In this document: positions 9,077 through 20,197 of the stretch, piece after piece | How positions within the stretch are numbered: the first letter of the stretch is position 1 | Layout: each line of letters starts with the position of its first letter | Assembly: GCF_002224125.1 (NCBI RefSeq) | Contig: NZ_NCSM01000001.1 | Location: 124,001-188,000 of the forward strand | Source of the DNA: Streptomyces sp. NBS 14/10 | GTDB taxonomy: Bacteria > Actinomycetota > Actinomycetes > Streptomycetales > Streptomycetaceae | Reading direction: 5' to 3' | DNA length: 64,000 nt | Program-made: the position numbers and the translations under genes | Notes under the pieces: model-generated | What the model saw: the letters and a program-made list of their open reading frames with translations, nothing else | Databases searched by the model: none | Told to the model about the DNA's origin: nothing

Positions 9077-9142
9077 TTGCGGTGAGTATGAGACAGCGAC
9101 ACGCCGACGGCATGGCGTGTCGCTGTCTCATACTCACCGCAA
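9077..9142. repeat. 29-bp perfect inverted repeat
   Basis: Arms 9077-9105 and 9114-9142 are exact reverse complements around an 8-bp loop, centred on AGTATGAGACAGCGACAC. The right arm overlaps the last codons and stop of the DUF397 gene (stop at 9134-9136), so the hairpin could terminate that transcript. However, the stem is longer and less GC-rich than a usual terminator and no T-run follows. It may also be an integration or recombination scar next to the truncated AbiEi fragment. Confidence 0.85.
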
Positions 9143-9331
9143 GTGGTCGAACGCCCCCGCCTTGGCCGCCCGGATGAAGGCCGCGAGCGGGCGCCGGGCG
9201 GTGCGTATGGCTGTGCCGGGGGCTTCGCTCTCGCGGAGGTGTATCGCGCCATCGGCGGCGGCGAGTTCCAGGCATTCGTTGTTCACCCCGTTGCCGGAGA
9301 AGCTTGACTTGCGCCAGGGGATGTCGTGCAT
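9134..9331 (-). CDS. DUF397 domain protein (BldB/WhiJ-cluster small partner)
   Basis: 65 residues. ATG 9331 is preferred over the upstream TTG because GAAGGG sits six bases before it. The typical DUF397 sequence is seen: IPWRKSSFSGN then ECLELA and, further on, IHLRESEAPGT and FIRAAKAGAFDHL. Such small proteins are encoded beside XRE regulators of the WhiJ type and are thought to modulate them. It lies 10 bp downstream of the XRE gene in the same direction. Confidence 0.9.
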   Translation of the reverse strand: MHDIPWRKSSFSGNGVNNECLELAAADGAIHLRESEAPGTAIRTARRPLAAFIRAAKAGAFDHLR

Positions 9332-9341
9332 GTTCAACCCT

Positions 9342-10190
9342 TCAGAGTTCTCGTGCGATGCGGTGAATGAAGTCTCGCGATTCCTCAGAGTTGAGCGCCA
9401 TCTGCTCTGCGACGCTCAGGCGGTGCCGGTAGTGCTCCAGTTGCGCTTCCCCGTCCAGGAAGGCACTGCCGTGGACCTGATCGATCTGCACCGTGTCCAG
9501 TCTGGGCAGCGGCCCAGTCGCGTAGAGCACGGAGTCCCCCATGCCCGCGAAACCCTCGGCAGCGAAGGGAATCACTCGCACGGTGACACCGGGTAGTTCG
9601 GACCTTTCCAGGATGTACTCCAACTGCTCCCATGCAACCCTTCGGTCGCCGACCTTCATGCGTAGAGCCGCCTCATGGATGGTTGCCGTGTACTCCTGCG
9701 GATCGTCACGGTGGAGCACTTCTCGGCGCCGCAGCCGGAAGTCGATCAGCTCCTCGACGTGGTCGGAAACCGCCGATCGTGCGTAGGTGAACAGTGCCCG
9801 CATATGCGATTCCGCCTGGAGCAGCCCAGGGATGTGGACGACTCGCAGCGTCCGCATCGCATGGGCATGCCACTCCAGGGCAGCGATGTCCAGCAAGGCC
9901 GACTCGAGCAAGCCCCGGTAGGCCTCCCACCACCCCCGTACCCGCTCCGCTGCCATGGCGGTCAGCGCGTCGACCAGCTCGCCGTCCGTGCAGCGGTAGT
10001 TGTCCGCCAGCCGTCGCAGCCGTTCCTCGCTGACGCCGATACGCCCCGCCTCGATATGGCTGATCTGGATGGGGCCGGTACCCAGTAGCTGGCCCGCTTC
10101 GCGCACGGTCATGCCCGCGCGCTCCCGCATCTTGCGCAGCTCGGCGGCCAACCGCACCTGGCGCGCTGTGGGGTTGATTCTCGGCGGCAT
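9342..10190 (-). CDS. XRE-family regulator with DUF5753 domain (WhiJ-like)
   Basis: 282 residues from ATG 10190, which is preceded by AGGAGAGGG. The helix-turn-helix is near the N-terminus (RERAGMTVREAGQLLGTGPI, then HIEAGRIGVSEERLRRLAD). The DUF5753 effector domain runs from about residue 90 (HAMRTLRVVHIPGLLQA onward). With the downstream DUF397 gene and the divergent ATPase gene it forms the three-gene unit found many times in Streptomyces genomes, usually linked to development or antibiotic regulation. Confidence 0.92.
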   Translation of the reverse strand: MPPRINPTARQVRLAAELRKMRERAGMTVREAGQLLGTGPIQISHIEAGRIGVSEERLRRLADNYRCTDGELVDALTAMAAERVRGWWEAYRGLLESALLDIAALEWHAHAMRTLRVVHIPGLLQAESHMRALFTYARSAVSDHVEELIDFRLRRREVLHRDDPQEYTATIHEAALRMKVGDRRVAWEQLEYILERSELPGVTVRVIPFAAEGFAGMGDSVLYATGPLPRLDTVQIDQVHGSAFLDGEAQLEHYRHRLSVAEQMALNSEESRDFIHRIAREL

Positions 10191-10269
10191 GCGCTCCCTC
10201 TCCTGACGGCCTGTCACAGCAACGATGGCATGAGTCACCCCGATGGAGCGAATCTCGGGATAAGGGTTG

Positions 10270-10297
10270 CAACGTATCAGGGCTGCACCCTACGTTG
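10270..10297. promoter_or_regulatory. Candidate XRE operator, CAACGTA-N14-TACGTTG
   Basis: An inverted repeat with 7-bp arms (10270-10276 and 10291-10297) in the divergent promoter region between the XRE gene and the ATPase gene. Location and symmetry suggest binding by the XRE protein. This is inferred from sequence alone. Confidence 0.45.
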
Positions 10298-10371
10298 AGT
10301 ATCGCGATGCTCACCGAACGAAACGTCCGGCAGACCGGAGCTCGCACACCCCACCGCGCCAGGAGGCCCGC

Positions 10372-10806
10372 ATGCCCCTCGTCACCCCTGCCGTCGCGCC
10401 CTTCGAATACTGCCTCCACGTGCCGCACGACGCCCGTGCCGTCCGCGTCGCCCGGGCCTCCCTCCGTACCGCCCTCACCGCGCATGAGCTGCCTGAACTG
10501 ATCGAGCGAGCGGAGCTGCTGGCCAGCGAAATGGTCACCAACGCGATCGTGCACGCCGAAGGGGAGGCCGATCTGCGGGTGAAGTGGTACGCCGAGCGGT
10601 TGCGCATGACGGTCTGGGACACCAGCGCGACGCCTCCCAGCCGGCGGGAGATCCACATGGACAGCGAATGCGGGCGGGGGCTGCAACTACTGGAACTGCT
10701 CGCCGACAGTTGGAATCACTTCCCGCTGACCGGCGAGCTGTGGGGCCCCGCGTCCAAGGTCGTCTGGTGTGAGATCAGCCGGACGCCGCCCCCAGGATGG
10801 GGGTGA
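10372..10806 (+). CDS. HATPase_c anti-sigma-like ATP-binding protein
   Basis: 144 residues from ATG 10372 with AGGAGG upstream. GHKL fold: N-box LLASEMVTNAIVHAEGEADL, G1-like TVWDTSATPPSRRE, and G2 DSECGRGLQLLELLADSW. These RsbW/SpoIIAB-like ATPases are the third member of WhiJ-type clusters. Some bind sigma or anti-sigma-antagonist proteins; the partner here is unknown. It is divergent from the XRE gene. Confidence 0.88.
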   Translation: MPLVTPAVAPFEYCLHVPHDARAVRVARASLRTALTAHELPELIERAELLASEMVTNAIVHAEGEADLRVKWYAERLRMTVWDTSATPPSRREIHMDSECGRGLQLLELLADSWNHFPLTGELWGPASKVVWCEISRTPPPGWG

Positions 10807-10825
10807 GGGCCGGGGCCCGGCGCCG

Positions 10826-11101
10826 TCAGGGGACGGCGACGGCCACGCGGCGGAACTCGACGGACTCGACGGTGACGCCCGGTGCCGTCCAGCCGGTGGC
10901 GGGCGGGGTGGCCGCGCGGGCCTGCTCCTCGGTCTCGAAGACGGTCATCGAGAAGCCACGGCCGTCGACGGGTTCCAGCCAGTACCCGGTGAGGAAGCCG
11001 GGCGCCGAGCGGATCCTCGGCAGGATGTCGTCCATCAGCGCGGCGGCGGCAGCGGGGGCCTGGGCCGGGTCGATGGTCAGGGTCACGAGGGCTGCGTGCA
11101 T
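10826..11101 (-). CDS. Dimeric alpha/beta-barrel protein (ABM/NIPSNAP-like)
   Basis: 91 residues from ATG 11101, supported by AGGGAGC. A longer form starting at GTG 11179 would overlap the upstream stop as GTGA, so coupling is possible, but the family normally begins with the MHAALVTLTIDPAQ strand. Antibiotic-biosynthesis-monooxygenase-like features: a long helix (AAALMDDILPRIRSA), GYWLEPVDGRGFSMTVFETE and a C-terminal strand VESVEFRRVAVAVP. It is the last gene of the possible AfsR-like/monooxygenase unit. Substrate unknown. Confidence 0.75.
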   Translation of the reverse strand: MHAALVTLTIDPAQAPAAAAALMDDILPRIRSAPGFLTGYWLEPVDGRGFSMTVFETEEQARAATPPATGWTAPGVTVESVEFRRVAVAVP

Positions 11102-11175
11102 GGGAAGCTCCCTGCTGTCTGCGGGCGGTCCGGTCAGCAGGTAGGACGTCGCGACTGGGCGAAAGTCATCGGTCG

Positions 11176-11556
11176 TCACGGAGTCTTCGAGTAGCCCAGC
11201 GCCTCGGTGATCCGGCCGTCACGCACCCGCATGACGTTGACGCCGAGCACCGATGTCGTATGCCCCTCGCCGAACGTGGCCTCGCCGTCGGTGAAGGTGG
11301 CCCGCCACTGGATGGCCGCGCGGTCACCCGCGACGAAGACGTCGTGCGGAGTGAAGCTGGTGTTGAGGTCGGCGGCGAGTGCTGCCCAGAACTTCAGGCA
11401 CTCCTCGCGGCCTTCGTAGCGCGTGCCGTCCGGGGCGGGCTGGACGGACACCATCACGCAGTCGTCGGCCACCAGGTCACCCAGGCCGCTGGGGTCATGG
11501 TTGGTGAACGCCTCGTTGAAGCGGCGGATCACCTCGGCGGTGTCGATGTCTGACAT
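11176..11556 (-). CDS. SnoaL/NTF2-like protein
   Basis: 126 residues from ATG 11556 with GAGGGGAA upstream. NTF2 fold: VIRRFNEAFTNHDPSGLGDL, a REECLKFWAALAADLN helix and the AAIQWRATFTDGEATFGEGH strand pair. Members act as polyketide cyclases, isomerases or ligand-binding proteins. It sits between a flavin monooxygenase and a small alpha/beta-barrel protein, a combination common in tailoring or detoxification units. Confidence 0.8.
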   Translation of the reverse strand: MSDIDTAEVIRRFNEAFTNHDPSGLGDLVADDCVMVSVQPAPDGTRYEGREECLKFWAALAADLNTSFTPHDVFVAGDRAAIQWRATFTDGEATFGEGHTTSVLGVNVMRVRDGRITEALGYSKTP

Positions 11557-11645
11557 GGATTCGTTCCCCTCTCGTGGTGAGGGGAACGATCCTGCGGAAG
11601 CCGCGCGCAACCGGCAATTCCCCGCGGGGAATGCGGCCTCGCCAC

Positions 11646-12860
11646 CTACGCCCCGACAAGGGCTTCGTAGTCGCGCAGCGTGATGTTCTCGGCGGTCTTG
11701 CGGGCGATCTTGGCGGCCATGTTCTTTCCCGGCAGGTAGGGGATGAGCTTGTAGTAGCCGTTGAGGAACGCGGCGAGGGCGCGGGTACGGGGGACCATGA
11801 GCTTGGCGACGCCGTCGCCCATCTTCTGGCAGCCCGTCGCGTACTCGCGCATCTCCTCCTCGTAGCGGGCGAACGCGACGCGCTGGTCGCCGTGCGCGGC
11901 GGCCAGTTCACCGGCGAGGACGTACGCGCCGACCAGGGCGAGGCCCGAGCCCATGCCGGAGAGGGAGGAGGGGCAGTAGGCGGCGTCGCCGAGCAGAGCG
12001 ATCCGGCCGCGGGTCCAGCTGTCCATGTGGACCTGGCCGACGGAGTCGAAGTAGAAGTCGGGCGCGTGGCGCATATCGTGCAGCAGCCGCTCGCTCTGCC
12101 AGCCGTTGCCGGTGAAGTGCTCGGTGAGGGCGGCTTGTTGCCGCGCCACGTCGCGGCGGTCGAGGTCCTGCTTCGGTGAGGCGAAGTAGAAGACCGCCTT
12201 GGCCTCGGTGTTGTGACGGGCGCTGTACATCGCGACGAGCCTGCCCGCGGTGCGGTAGGCGTGTCCGGTGTGGTCGAGGCCGAGGTGGTTGGCCGTGGTG
12301 AAGATCGCGCAGTGCACGCCGAGGTGCTTGACGAACTGCTCCTCGGGGCCGAAGGCCAGCCGGCGGGTGTTGGAATGCAGCCCGTCGGCGCCGATGACCA
12401 GGTCGAACCTGCGCGGCGCGGAGCGTTCGAAGGTGACGGTCACGCCGTCGGGGTCCTCGGTGAGCGAGGTGATGGAGTCTCCGAAGACGTATTCGGTGTA
12501 CTCCTTGGTGGCGTCGTAGAGGATGCGGGCCAGGTCGCCGCGGAGGATTTCGAGGTCTCCGGCGAACAGGTCGGCGGGCATCTCGGACACCGGCTTTCCC
12601 GCGCTGTTGACGTACGACATGGAGCCCATGCCGGTACGGGCCCGCTCGAGGTCGTCCAGGATGCCCATGCGGCGGAGGATCGACAGGTGGGCCTCGCCCC
12701 GGAAGTCGACGGCGTAGCCGCCGTCGCGCAGGGCCGGGGCGCGTTCCACGATGGTGGGGTTGAAGCCGTGCCGGTGGAGCCAGTAGGCGAGGGCGGGGCC
12801 GGCGATGGAGGCGCCGGAGATCAGTACGTTGCGGTTCTTGAGTGCGTTGTGGTTCGTCAT
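11646..12860 (-). CDS. FAD-dependent monooxygenase (PHBH/TetX-like)
   Basis: 404 residues, the normal family length. The FAD fold is at the N-terminus (VLISGASIAGPALAYWLHRH; GASIAG replaces the commoner GAGIAG). The middle motif is FDLVIGADGLHSNTRR (about residues 155-170). The C-terminal FAD-ribityl motif is IALLGDAAYCPSSLSGMGSG, followed by LALVGAYVLAGEL. Likely hydroxylates an aromatic or polyketide substrate. The start lacks a good ribosome-binding site and lies 35 bp after the AfsR-like stop, consistent with one transcript. Confidence 0.88.
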   Translation of the reverse strand: MTNHNALKNRNVLISGASIAGPALAYWLHRHGFNPTIVERAPALRDGGYAVDFRGEAHLSILRRMGILDDLERARTGMGSMSYVNSAGKPVSEMPADLFAGDLEILRGDLARILYDATKEYTEYVFGDSITSLTEDPDGVTVTFERSAPRRFDLVIGADGLHSNTRRLAFGPEEQFVKHLGVHCAIFTTANHLGLDHTGHAYRTAGRLVAMYSARHNTEAKAVFYFASPKQDLDRRDVARQQAALTEHFTGNGWQSERLLHDMRHAPDFYFDSVGQVHMDSWTRGRIALLGDAAYCPSSLSGMGSGLALVGAYVLAGELAAAHGDQRVAFARYEEEMREYATGCQKMGDGVAKLMVPRTRALAAFLNGYYKLIPYLPGKNMAAKIARKTAENITLRDYEALVGA

Positions 12861-12895
12861 GGCGGAGAGACTGCCGGGGAGGGCTCACCGCACGC

Positions 12896-15769
12896 TCACC
12901 GCTCGCTCACCGCCTCGATGACGGGCTCGGGGAGGCCCATCAGGTGGAGCCTGTCCGGGCCTCCCGCCGCCTCGGCCGCCTCCTCGTAGCGCTTGCGGGC
13001 CGCCGGCCGGTCGCCGCGCGCCTCGGCGACGAGGCCGAGTCCGGCGAGTGTCCGCACCCGGTTGCCGAGGCTCTTGACCCAGTGCGGGTCGATGCGTTCC
13101 AGGGCCTCCTCGTAGAGCCGTTCCGCCGCGTCCGGATCTCCCTCCCGCAGCGCGATGTCACCGAGTCCGCGCAGGGCCGCCCCCAGGCAGGTCGAGCTGC
13201 CGGCGCGGCGGGCCAGCTCGGCGGCGCTCGCGTAGTCGGCACGGGCCGCCACGGGGTCGTCGCGGTAATCACCCCGGTTGACCAGCAGGTCGGCGCTGTC
13301 CTCCAGGGCCCCCAGCTCCCCGGTGAGCGCGAGGGCCTGGTCGGTCAGCGCGATGGCCCGCGTACGGTCGCCGCGTCCGTCCGCGAGGCCGGCGAGCACA
13401 TCCAGCGCCAGTGCGGTGCCCCAGCGGTCGCCGAGCGCGCGGAACCCCTCGGCGGCCGTGGCCAGGGCGCGCTCACCCGCCTCGGCGTCTCCCTCGCCGA
13501 GCGCCCCGAACCCCGTCACGTACCAGGCGACCGCCCGTGTCCACGGTTCGGGGCAGTCGCGCTGGGACGACACGAGCGCGAACGCGCTCCGCGGGTCGGT
13601 CTCGCTCGCGTTCCGCATCAGCCACAGGAGCAGGGCGGCCGGGTACCGGCCCGCGTGGGTGCCCGGCCAGGCAGCGGCCAGCGCCTTCTCGGCCGCCGCG
13701 CGGTGCCGCTGCCAGACCGGTCGCCCTGCGGTGCCGGACGCCGCGAGCAGCAGGCAGGTCACGTACTCCTCGGTCAGCCCCTCCGAGGGCGTGTCGCCGA
13801 CCATGTCGAGCAGCGTGATCGCGTACGGGGCGACCGAGGCGGAGGCGCCGCGGATCCACAGGTACGTCGAGGCCGAGGCAAGCAGTTCCAGGGCCGTCGC
13901 GAGGTCCGAAGTCCCGACCGCCCAGCGCAGGGCCGCCAGCAGATTGTCGTGCTCGGCCGCCAGGACCCGCAGCCACTCCAGCTGTTCGGCCCGGCGCAGA
14001 TGCGGATCGGCAGTCCGCACCAGGTCCAGGAAGTGCCGGGCGTGGGCGCCCTGTGCCGACTCGCGTTCGCCCGCCTCGTCGAGCCGTTCGGAGCCGTAGG
14101 CGCGGATGGTCTCCAGCATCCGGTAGCGCCCGCCGCCCGCGGGGTCCAGGAGTGACTTGTCGGCCAGCGACTCCAGCGTTTCGCCGTCCGTGCCGCACAC
14201 CCGCAGCGCGGCCTCGGCCGTCGCGCCGCCGGCGAACACCGCGAAACGGCGTGCGGCCCGCTGCTCGGGCTCCGGGAGCAGGTCCCAGCTCCAGGCGACC
14301 ACCGAGCGCAGCGTCCGGTGCCGCTCGTCGGCCGTACGGCTGCCGCGGGCCGCGACCCCGAGCCGGTCGTCCAGCCGGCCCGCGAGGTCGTCGATGTCGA
14401 GCGTACGCAGCCGTGCCGCCGCGAGTTCGATGGCCAGCGGCAGATCGTCGAGGGCGGCGCAGACGCGCCGTACGAGTCGGGGGTCGGCGGTGAAGCCGCG
14501 CCGCACGGCGCCGGCCCGGTCGGTGAACAGGCGTATCGCCGCCTCGTCGGCCAGCGGCCGTACCTGCTGGACGTGCTCGCCGATGACGCCGAGCGGCTCG
14601 CGGCTCGTCGCCAGGACGCGCAGCCGCGGGCAGGCCGCGAGCAGCCGCGCCGCCAGGACGGCGGTCTCCTCGACGACGTGCTCGCAGTTGTCGAGGACGA
14701 GCAGCAGCATCCGGTCCGACAGCGCGGCGATCAGCCGCTCGACGGGCGTCTGGGGGCCGCTCCCCAGCTGGAGCCCGTTCGCACGCAGGCCGAGTGCGCC
14801 CAGCAGCGCCTGTGGCAGCCCCGAGCCGTCGCGCAGCGGAGCCAGCGCCACGAAGCACACCTCGTCGGCCGCGACCCCGGCGACCTCCACCGACAGACGG
14901 GTCTTGCCGACCCCACCGGGACCGATCAGGGTGACCAGCCGGGCCACCCGCAACAGCTCGGCGACCTCGGTCACCTCCTCGGCCCGGCCCACGAAGGAGG
15001 TCAGCTGGGCGGGTGGCGCGACGGGCGACGGCGACGGAGCGGCGCTCAGCAGCTCCCGGTGCAGTGCGGCGAGTTCGGCCGAGGGATCGGCGCCCAGCTC
15101 CTCGGCCAGGTGTCTCCGGGTCTCCTCGAACACCACCAGCGCCTCGGCCTGCCCGCCCTCGGCGAACAGGGCGCGCATCAGCAGCCCCGCCGGCCGTTCC
15201 CTGAGCGGATGGCGGCCGACCAGCTCGCGCAACTCCGGTACGGCCGCGCGGTGCTCACCGAGCCTCAGCTCGCCCTCGATCCGGTCCTCGAGCGCCCCGA
15301 GCCGAAGCTCCTCCAGCCGTACGGCGGCGGCCCGGGCCGTCTCGCTCTCGGCGACCGCGACCTCGGCCAACGCGGGCCCCCGCCACAGCTTCAGCGCCTC
15401 GCGCAGCAGCGCGACCGACCGCCCGGGGTCGCCGTCGCCCAGCGCGGCCCGGCCCTCCCGGGCCAGCCGCTCGAACCGGCAGGCGTCCACGTCATCGGGC
15501 GCCACCACGATCCGGTAGCCCGCTCCGGCCCGCTCGATCGCGGCCGCCGGGCCCAGCGCCGTACGCAGCCTGGACACCTGGGACTGCAGCGCATGCGCCG
15601 ACAGCCCGCCGCCCGGGTCGAGTTCCTCGGCCAGCCGGTCTGACGACACGACCTCACCGGGACGGACCAGCAGCAGCGCCAGCAGCGCCCGGCGGGCCGG
15701 CCCGCCCAACGCGGCCTCGGTCCCGCCGTCGTGCCATGCCCGGGTCTCGCCGAGGATTCCGAACCGCAT
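12896..15769 (-). CDS. AfsR/SARP-family regulator with NB-ARC ATPase and TPR domains
   Basis: 957 residues from ATG 15769 (RFGILGETRAWHDGG is the standard SARP opening; a GTG six codons upstream is possible). OmpR-type winged helix about 1-95, bacterial transcriptional-activation domain about 95-245, then an NTPase with Walker A TLIGPGGVGKTRLSVEV near residue 280 and Walker B LLLVLDNCEHVVEE near 350, plus the ATSREPLG signature. Tetratricopeptide helices fill the C-terminal third. Such proteins activate secondary-metabolite or stress genes. It heads a same-strand run with the monooxygenase, SnoaL-like and barrel genes, probable targets or co-transcribed partners. Confidence 0.9.
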   Translation of the reverse strand: MRFGILGETRAWHDGGTEAALGGPARRALLALLLVRPGEVVSSDRLAEELDPGGGLSAHALQSQVSRLRTALGPAAAIERAGAGYRIVVAPDDVDACRFERLAREGRAALGDGDPGRSVALLREALKLWRGPALAEVAVAESETARAAAVRLEELRLGALEDRIEGELRLGEHRAAVPELRELVGRHPLRERPAGLLMRALFAEGGQAEALVVFEETRRHLAEELGADPSAELAALHRELLSAAPSPSPVAPPAQLTSFVGRAEEVTEVAELLRVARLVTLIGPGGVGKTRLSVEVAGVAADEVCFVALAPLRDGSGLPQALLGALGLRANGLQLGSGPQTPVERLIAALSDRMLLLVLDNCEHVVEETAVLAARLLAACPRLRVLATSREPLGVIGEHVQQVRPLADEAAIRLFTDRAGAVRRGFTADPRLVRRVCAALDDLPLAIELAAARLRTLDIDDLAGRLDDRLGVAARGSRTADERHRTLRSVVAWSWDLLPEPEQRAARRFAVFAGGATAEAALRVCGTDGETLESLADKSLLDPAGGGRYRMLETIRAYGSERLDEAGERESAQGAHARHFLDLVRTADPHLRRAEQLEWLRVLAAEHDNLLAALRWAVGTSDLATALELLASASTYLWIRGASASVAPYAITLLDMVGDTPSEGLTEEYVTCLLLAASGTAGRPVWQRHRAAAEKALAAAWPGTHAGRYPAALLLWLMRNASETDPRSAFALVSSQRDCPEPWTRAVAWYVTGFGALGEGDAEAGERALATAAEGFRALGDRWGTALALDVLAGLADGRGDRTRAIALTDQALALTGELGALEDSADLLVNRGDYRDDPVAARADYASAAELARRAGSSTCLGAALRGLGDIALREGDPDAAERLYEEALERIDPHWVKSLGNRVRTLAGLGLVAEARGDRPAARKRYEEAAEAAGGPDRLHLMGLPEPVIEAVSER

Positions 15770-15794
15770 GCCGGTGATTATGCACACGCCAAAA

Positions 15795-15828
15795 CGGCCC
15801 GGTGACCGACGGGTCGGTCACCGGGCCG
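15795..15828 (-). terminator. Rho-independent-type terminator of the dnaK operon
   Basis: A perfect 15-bp stem (15795-15809 with 15814-15828) and 4-base loop, 25 bp beyond the hspR stop and just upstream of the AfsR-like gene. AAAA precedes it on the plus strand, which reads as a U-run on the minus transcript. Confidence 0.85.
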
Positions 15829-15852
15829 CTCGATGGAGTGAAGCGCCAGGCG

Positions 15853-16344
15853 CTACTCCGACCGCTTGGGCTTGGGCCGCCACACCACCAGCGCGCTGGT
15901 CTGCCGGACCTGGTCGTAGGGGACCAGGTCGCGGCGGTAGGAGGCGTGGACCGCGGCCTCGCGCTGCTGCATCGCCGCGGCCGCGCCCTCGACCGCGGAC
16001 TGGAGTTCGGCGACGCGCTCCTGGAGGGCGGCGACCTGGTTCTCCAGTTCGATGATGCGCTTGATACCGGCGAGGTTGATGCCCTCGTCCTGGGAGAGCT
16101 GCTGCACCTGGCGGAGCAGCTGGATGTCGCGGGCCGAGTAGCGGCGGCCGCGGCCGGCCGTGCGGTCGGGGGAGACCAGACCCAGACGGTCGTACTGGCG
16201 CAGGGTCTGCGGGTGCAGCCCGGAGAGCTGGGCGGCGACCGAGATGACGTACACCGGCGACTCGTCGGTCAGCTCGTACGGGTTGCGGCTCCTCGCCCCG
16301 CCCATGCCACTTCTGCCTCCGGGCCCTCGGCCGGACGTCTCCAT
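15853..16344 (-). CDS. hspR: HspR, MerR-family heat-shock repressor
   Basis: 163 residues. MerR-type helix-turn-helix VYVISVAAQLSGLHPQTLRQ and the wing RLGLVSPDRTAGRGRRYSARD, followed by a coiled coil (IELENQVAALQERVAELQSA). HspR binds HAIR operators, using DnaK as co-repressor, to switch off the dnaK operon; two HAIR-like sites are present upstream of dnaK. The start at 16344 lies four bases after the dnaJ stop with AAGGGAG upstream. The gene is last in the dnaK-grpE-dnaJ-hspR order standard for Streptomyces. Confidence 0.96.
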   Translation of the reverse strand: METSGRGPGGRSGMGGARSRNPYELTDESPVYVISVAAQLSGLHPQTLRQYDRLGLVSPDRTAGRGRRYSARDIQLLRQVQQLSQDEGINLAGIKRIIELENQVAALQERVAELQSAVEGAAAAMQQREAAVHASYRRDLVPYDQVRQTSALVVWRPKPKRSE

Positions 16345-16348
16345 CGGG

Positions 16349-17524
16349 TCACGCTCCCTTCGCGGACTGGAACAGCTCCGCCCGCGGGTCCTCCCCCGCG
16401 GTCGCCTCTCGGTACGACTCCAGCGCCTCGCGCGCCTCGTCGCTGAGGTCCTTGGGGACGGTGACCTCGACGGTGACCAGGAGGTCGCCGCGGGTGCCGT
16501 CCTTGCGCACCGCGCCCTTGCCGCGGGCGCGCATCGTGCGGCCGTTGGGCGTACCGGCCGGCAGTTTGAGGGTGACCGGGGGGCCACCGAGCGTGGGGAC
16601 CTTGATCTCGCCGCCGAGCGCCGCCTCCGGGAGGGTGACGGGCACGGTGACGGTGAGGTTGTCGCCCTTGCGGCCGAAGACCGGGTGGGGGTCCACATGG
16701 ACCACCACGTACAGGTCGCCGGCCGGGCCGCCGGTCTCGCCCGGGGCGCCCTTGCCGCGCAGCCGGATCCGCTGGCCGTCGCTGACGCCCGCGGGTATCC
16801 GGACCTGCATGGTGCGGGCGCTGCGGGCGCGCCCGCTGCCCTTGCAGGCCTCGCAGGGGTTCTGCGCGATCAGGCCGCGGCCGCGGCAGTCCACGCACGG
16901 GTCGGTGAGCGAGAAGCCGCCCCCGCCGCCGCGGCTGACCTGGCCGGTGCCGACGCAGGTCGGGCACACGCGGGGGGTGCCGTTCTTGTCGCCGGTGCCC
17001 GAGCACGCCTTGCACGGGGCCTGGCTGGACATCCGCAGCGGGACCGTGGCCCCCTCCACCGCCTCGGTGAAGCTCAGCGTCACCTCGGACTCGATGTCCT
17101 GGCCGCGGCGCGGCTGGGCACGGGTGCCGGTGCCACGGTTGAAGAGTCCGCCGAAGACGTCCCCGAGGCCGCCGCCGAAGCCGCCGGCCGCTCCGCCGCC
17201 GCCCTGGGCGCCGCCGAAGAGGTCGCCGAGGTCGAAGTTGAAGCTGCCGGGGCCGCCCGCGCCCGGCCCCGGGCGGAATCCGCCGTTGCCGAACAGGGCG
17301 CGGGCCTCGTCGTACTCCTTGCGCCGCTTGGGGTCGCCGAGGACGTCGTTCGCCTCGGAGATCTCCTTGAAGCGCTCCTCGGCCTTGGCGTCGCCCTTGT
17401 TGGCGTCCGGGTGGAACTCGCGGGCGAGCTTCCGGTACGCCTTCTTGATCTCCGCCTCGGTGGCGTCCTTGGGGACGCCGAGAACCTTGTAGTAGTCCTT
17501 CTCGACGAAGTCCTTGGTGCTCAT
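16349..17524 (-). CDS. dnaJ: Chaperone DnaJ
   Basis: 391 residues. J domain at 1-75 with the HPD triad in REFHPDANKG, a Gly/Phe-rich linker (FGGGLGDVFGGLFNRG), and four CxxCxGxG zinc motifs: CKACSGTG, CPTCVGTG, CVDCRGRG and CEACKGSG. C-terminal substrate-binding domains follow. It stimulates DnaK ATPase and delivers unfolded proteins. Third gene of the operon. Confidence 0.97.
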   Translation of the reverse strand: MSTKDFVEKDYYKVLGVPKDATEAEIKKAYRKLAREFHPDANKGDAKAEERFKEISEANDVLGDPKRRKEYDEARALFGNGGFRPGPGAGGPGSFNFDLGDLFGGAQGGGGAAGGFGGGLGDVFGGLFNRGTGTRAQPRRGQDIESEVTLSFTEAVEGATVPLRMSSQAPCKACSGTGDKNGTPRVCPTCVGTGQVSRGGGGGFSLTDPCVDCRGRGLIAQNPCEACKGSGRARSARTMQVRIPAGVSDGQRIRLRGKGAPGETGGPAGDLYVVVHVDPHPVFGRKGDNLTVTVPVTLPEAALGGEIKVPTLGGPPVTLKLPAGTPNGRTMRARGKGAVRKDGTRGDLLVTVEVTVPKDLSDEAREALESYREATAGEDPRAELFQSAKGA

Positions 17525-17581
17525 CCTCGACGTCCCTCCTCTCCTGCCACCGCTGTCACGTCAGCCACGTCAGCTGTCACG

Positions 17582-20115
<2,534 letters not shown>

Positions 20116-20124
20116 CTACACAGC

Positions 20125-20145
20125 ATTGAGTGGAACAGGCTCAAG
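20125..20145 (-). promoter_or_regulatory. HAIR operator 1 (HspR site)
   Basis: On the minus strand CTTGAGC-N7-ACTCAAT matches the HAIR consensus CTTGAGT-N7-ACTCAAG with two changes. It lies 25-45 bp upstream of the dnaK start, consistent with repression by HspR. Confidence 0.85.
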
Positions 20146-20176
20146 AGTGCATGATCAACTTCTGCGTGTCAACAGA

Positions 20177-20197
20177 CCTGAGTCGGGCGGGCTCAAC
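20177..20197 (-). promoter_or_regulatory. HAIR operator 2 (HspR site), upstream of a candidate -35 box
   Basis: On the minus strand GTTGAGC-N7-ACTCAGG, a second HAIR-like element about 50 bp from the first. Between the two lies TTGACA (complement of 20166-20171), a perfect -35 hexamer placed to fire into dnaK, so the promoter would be flanked by HspR dimers. Confidence 0.75.
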
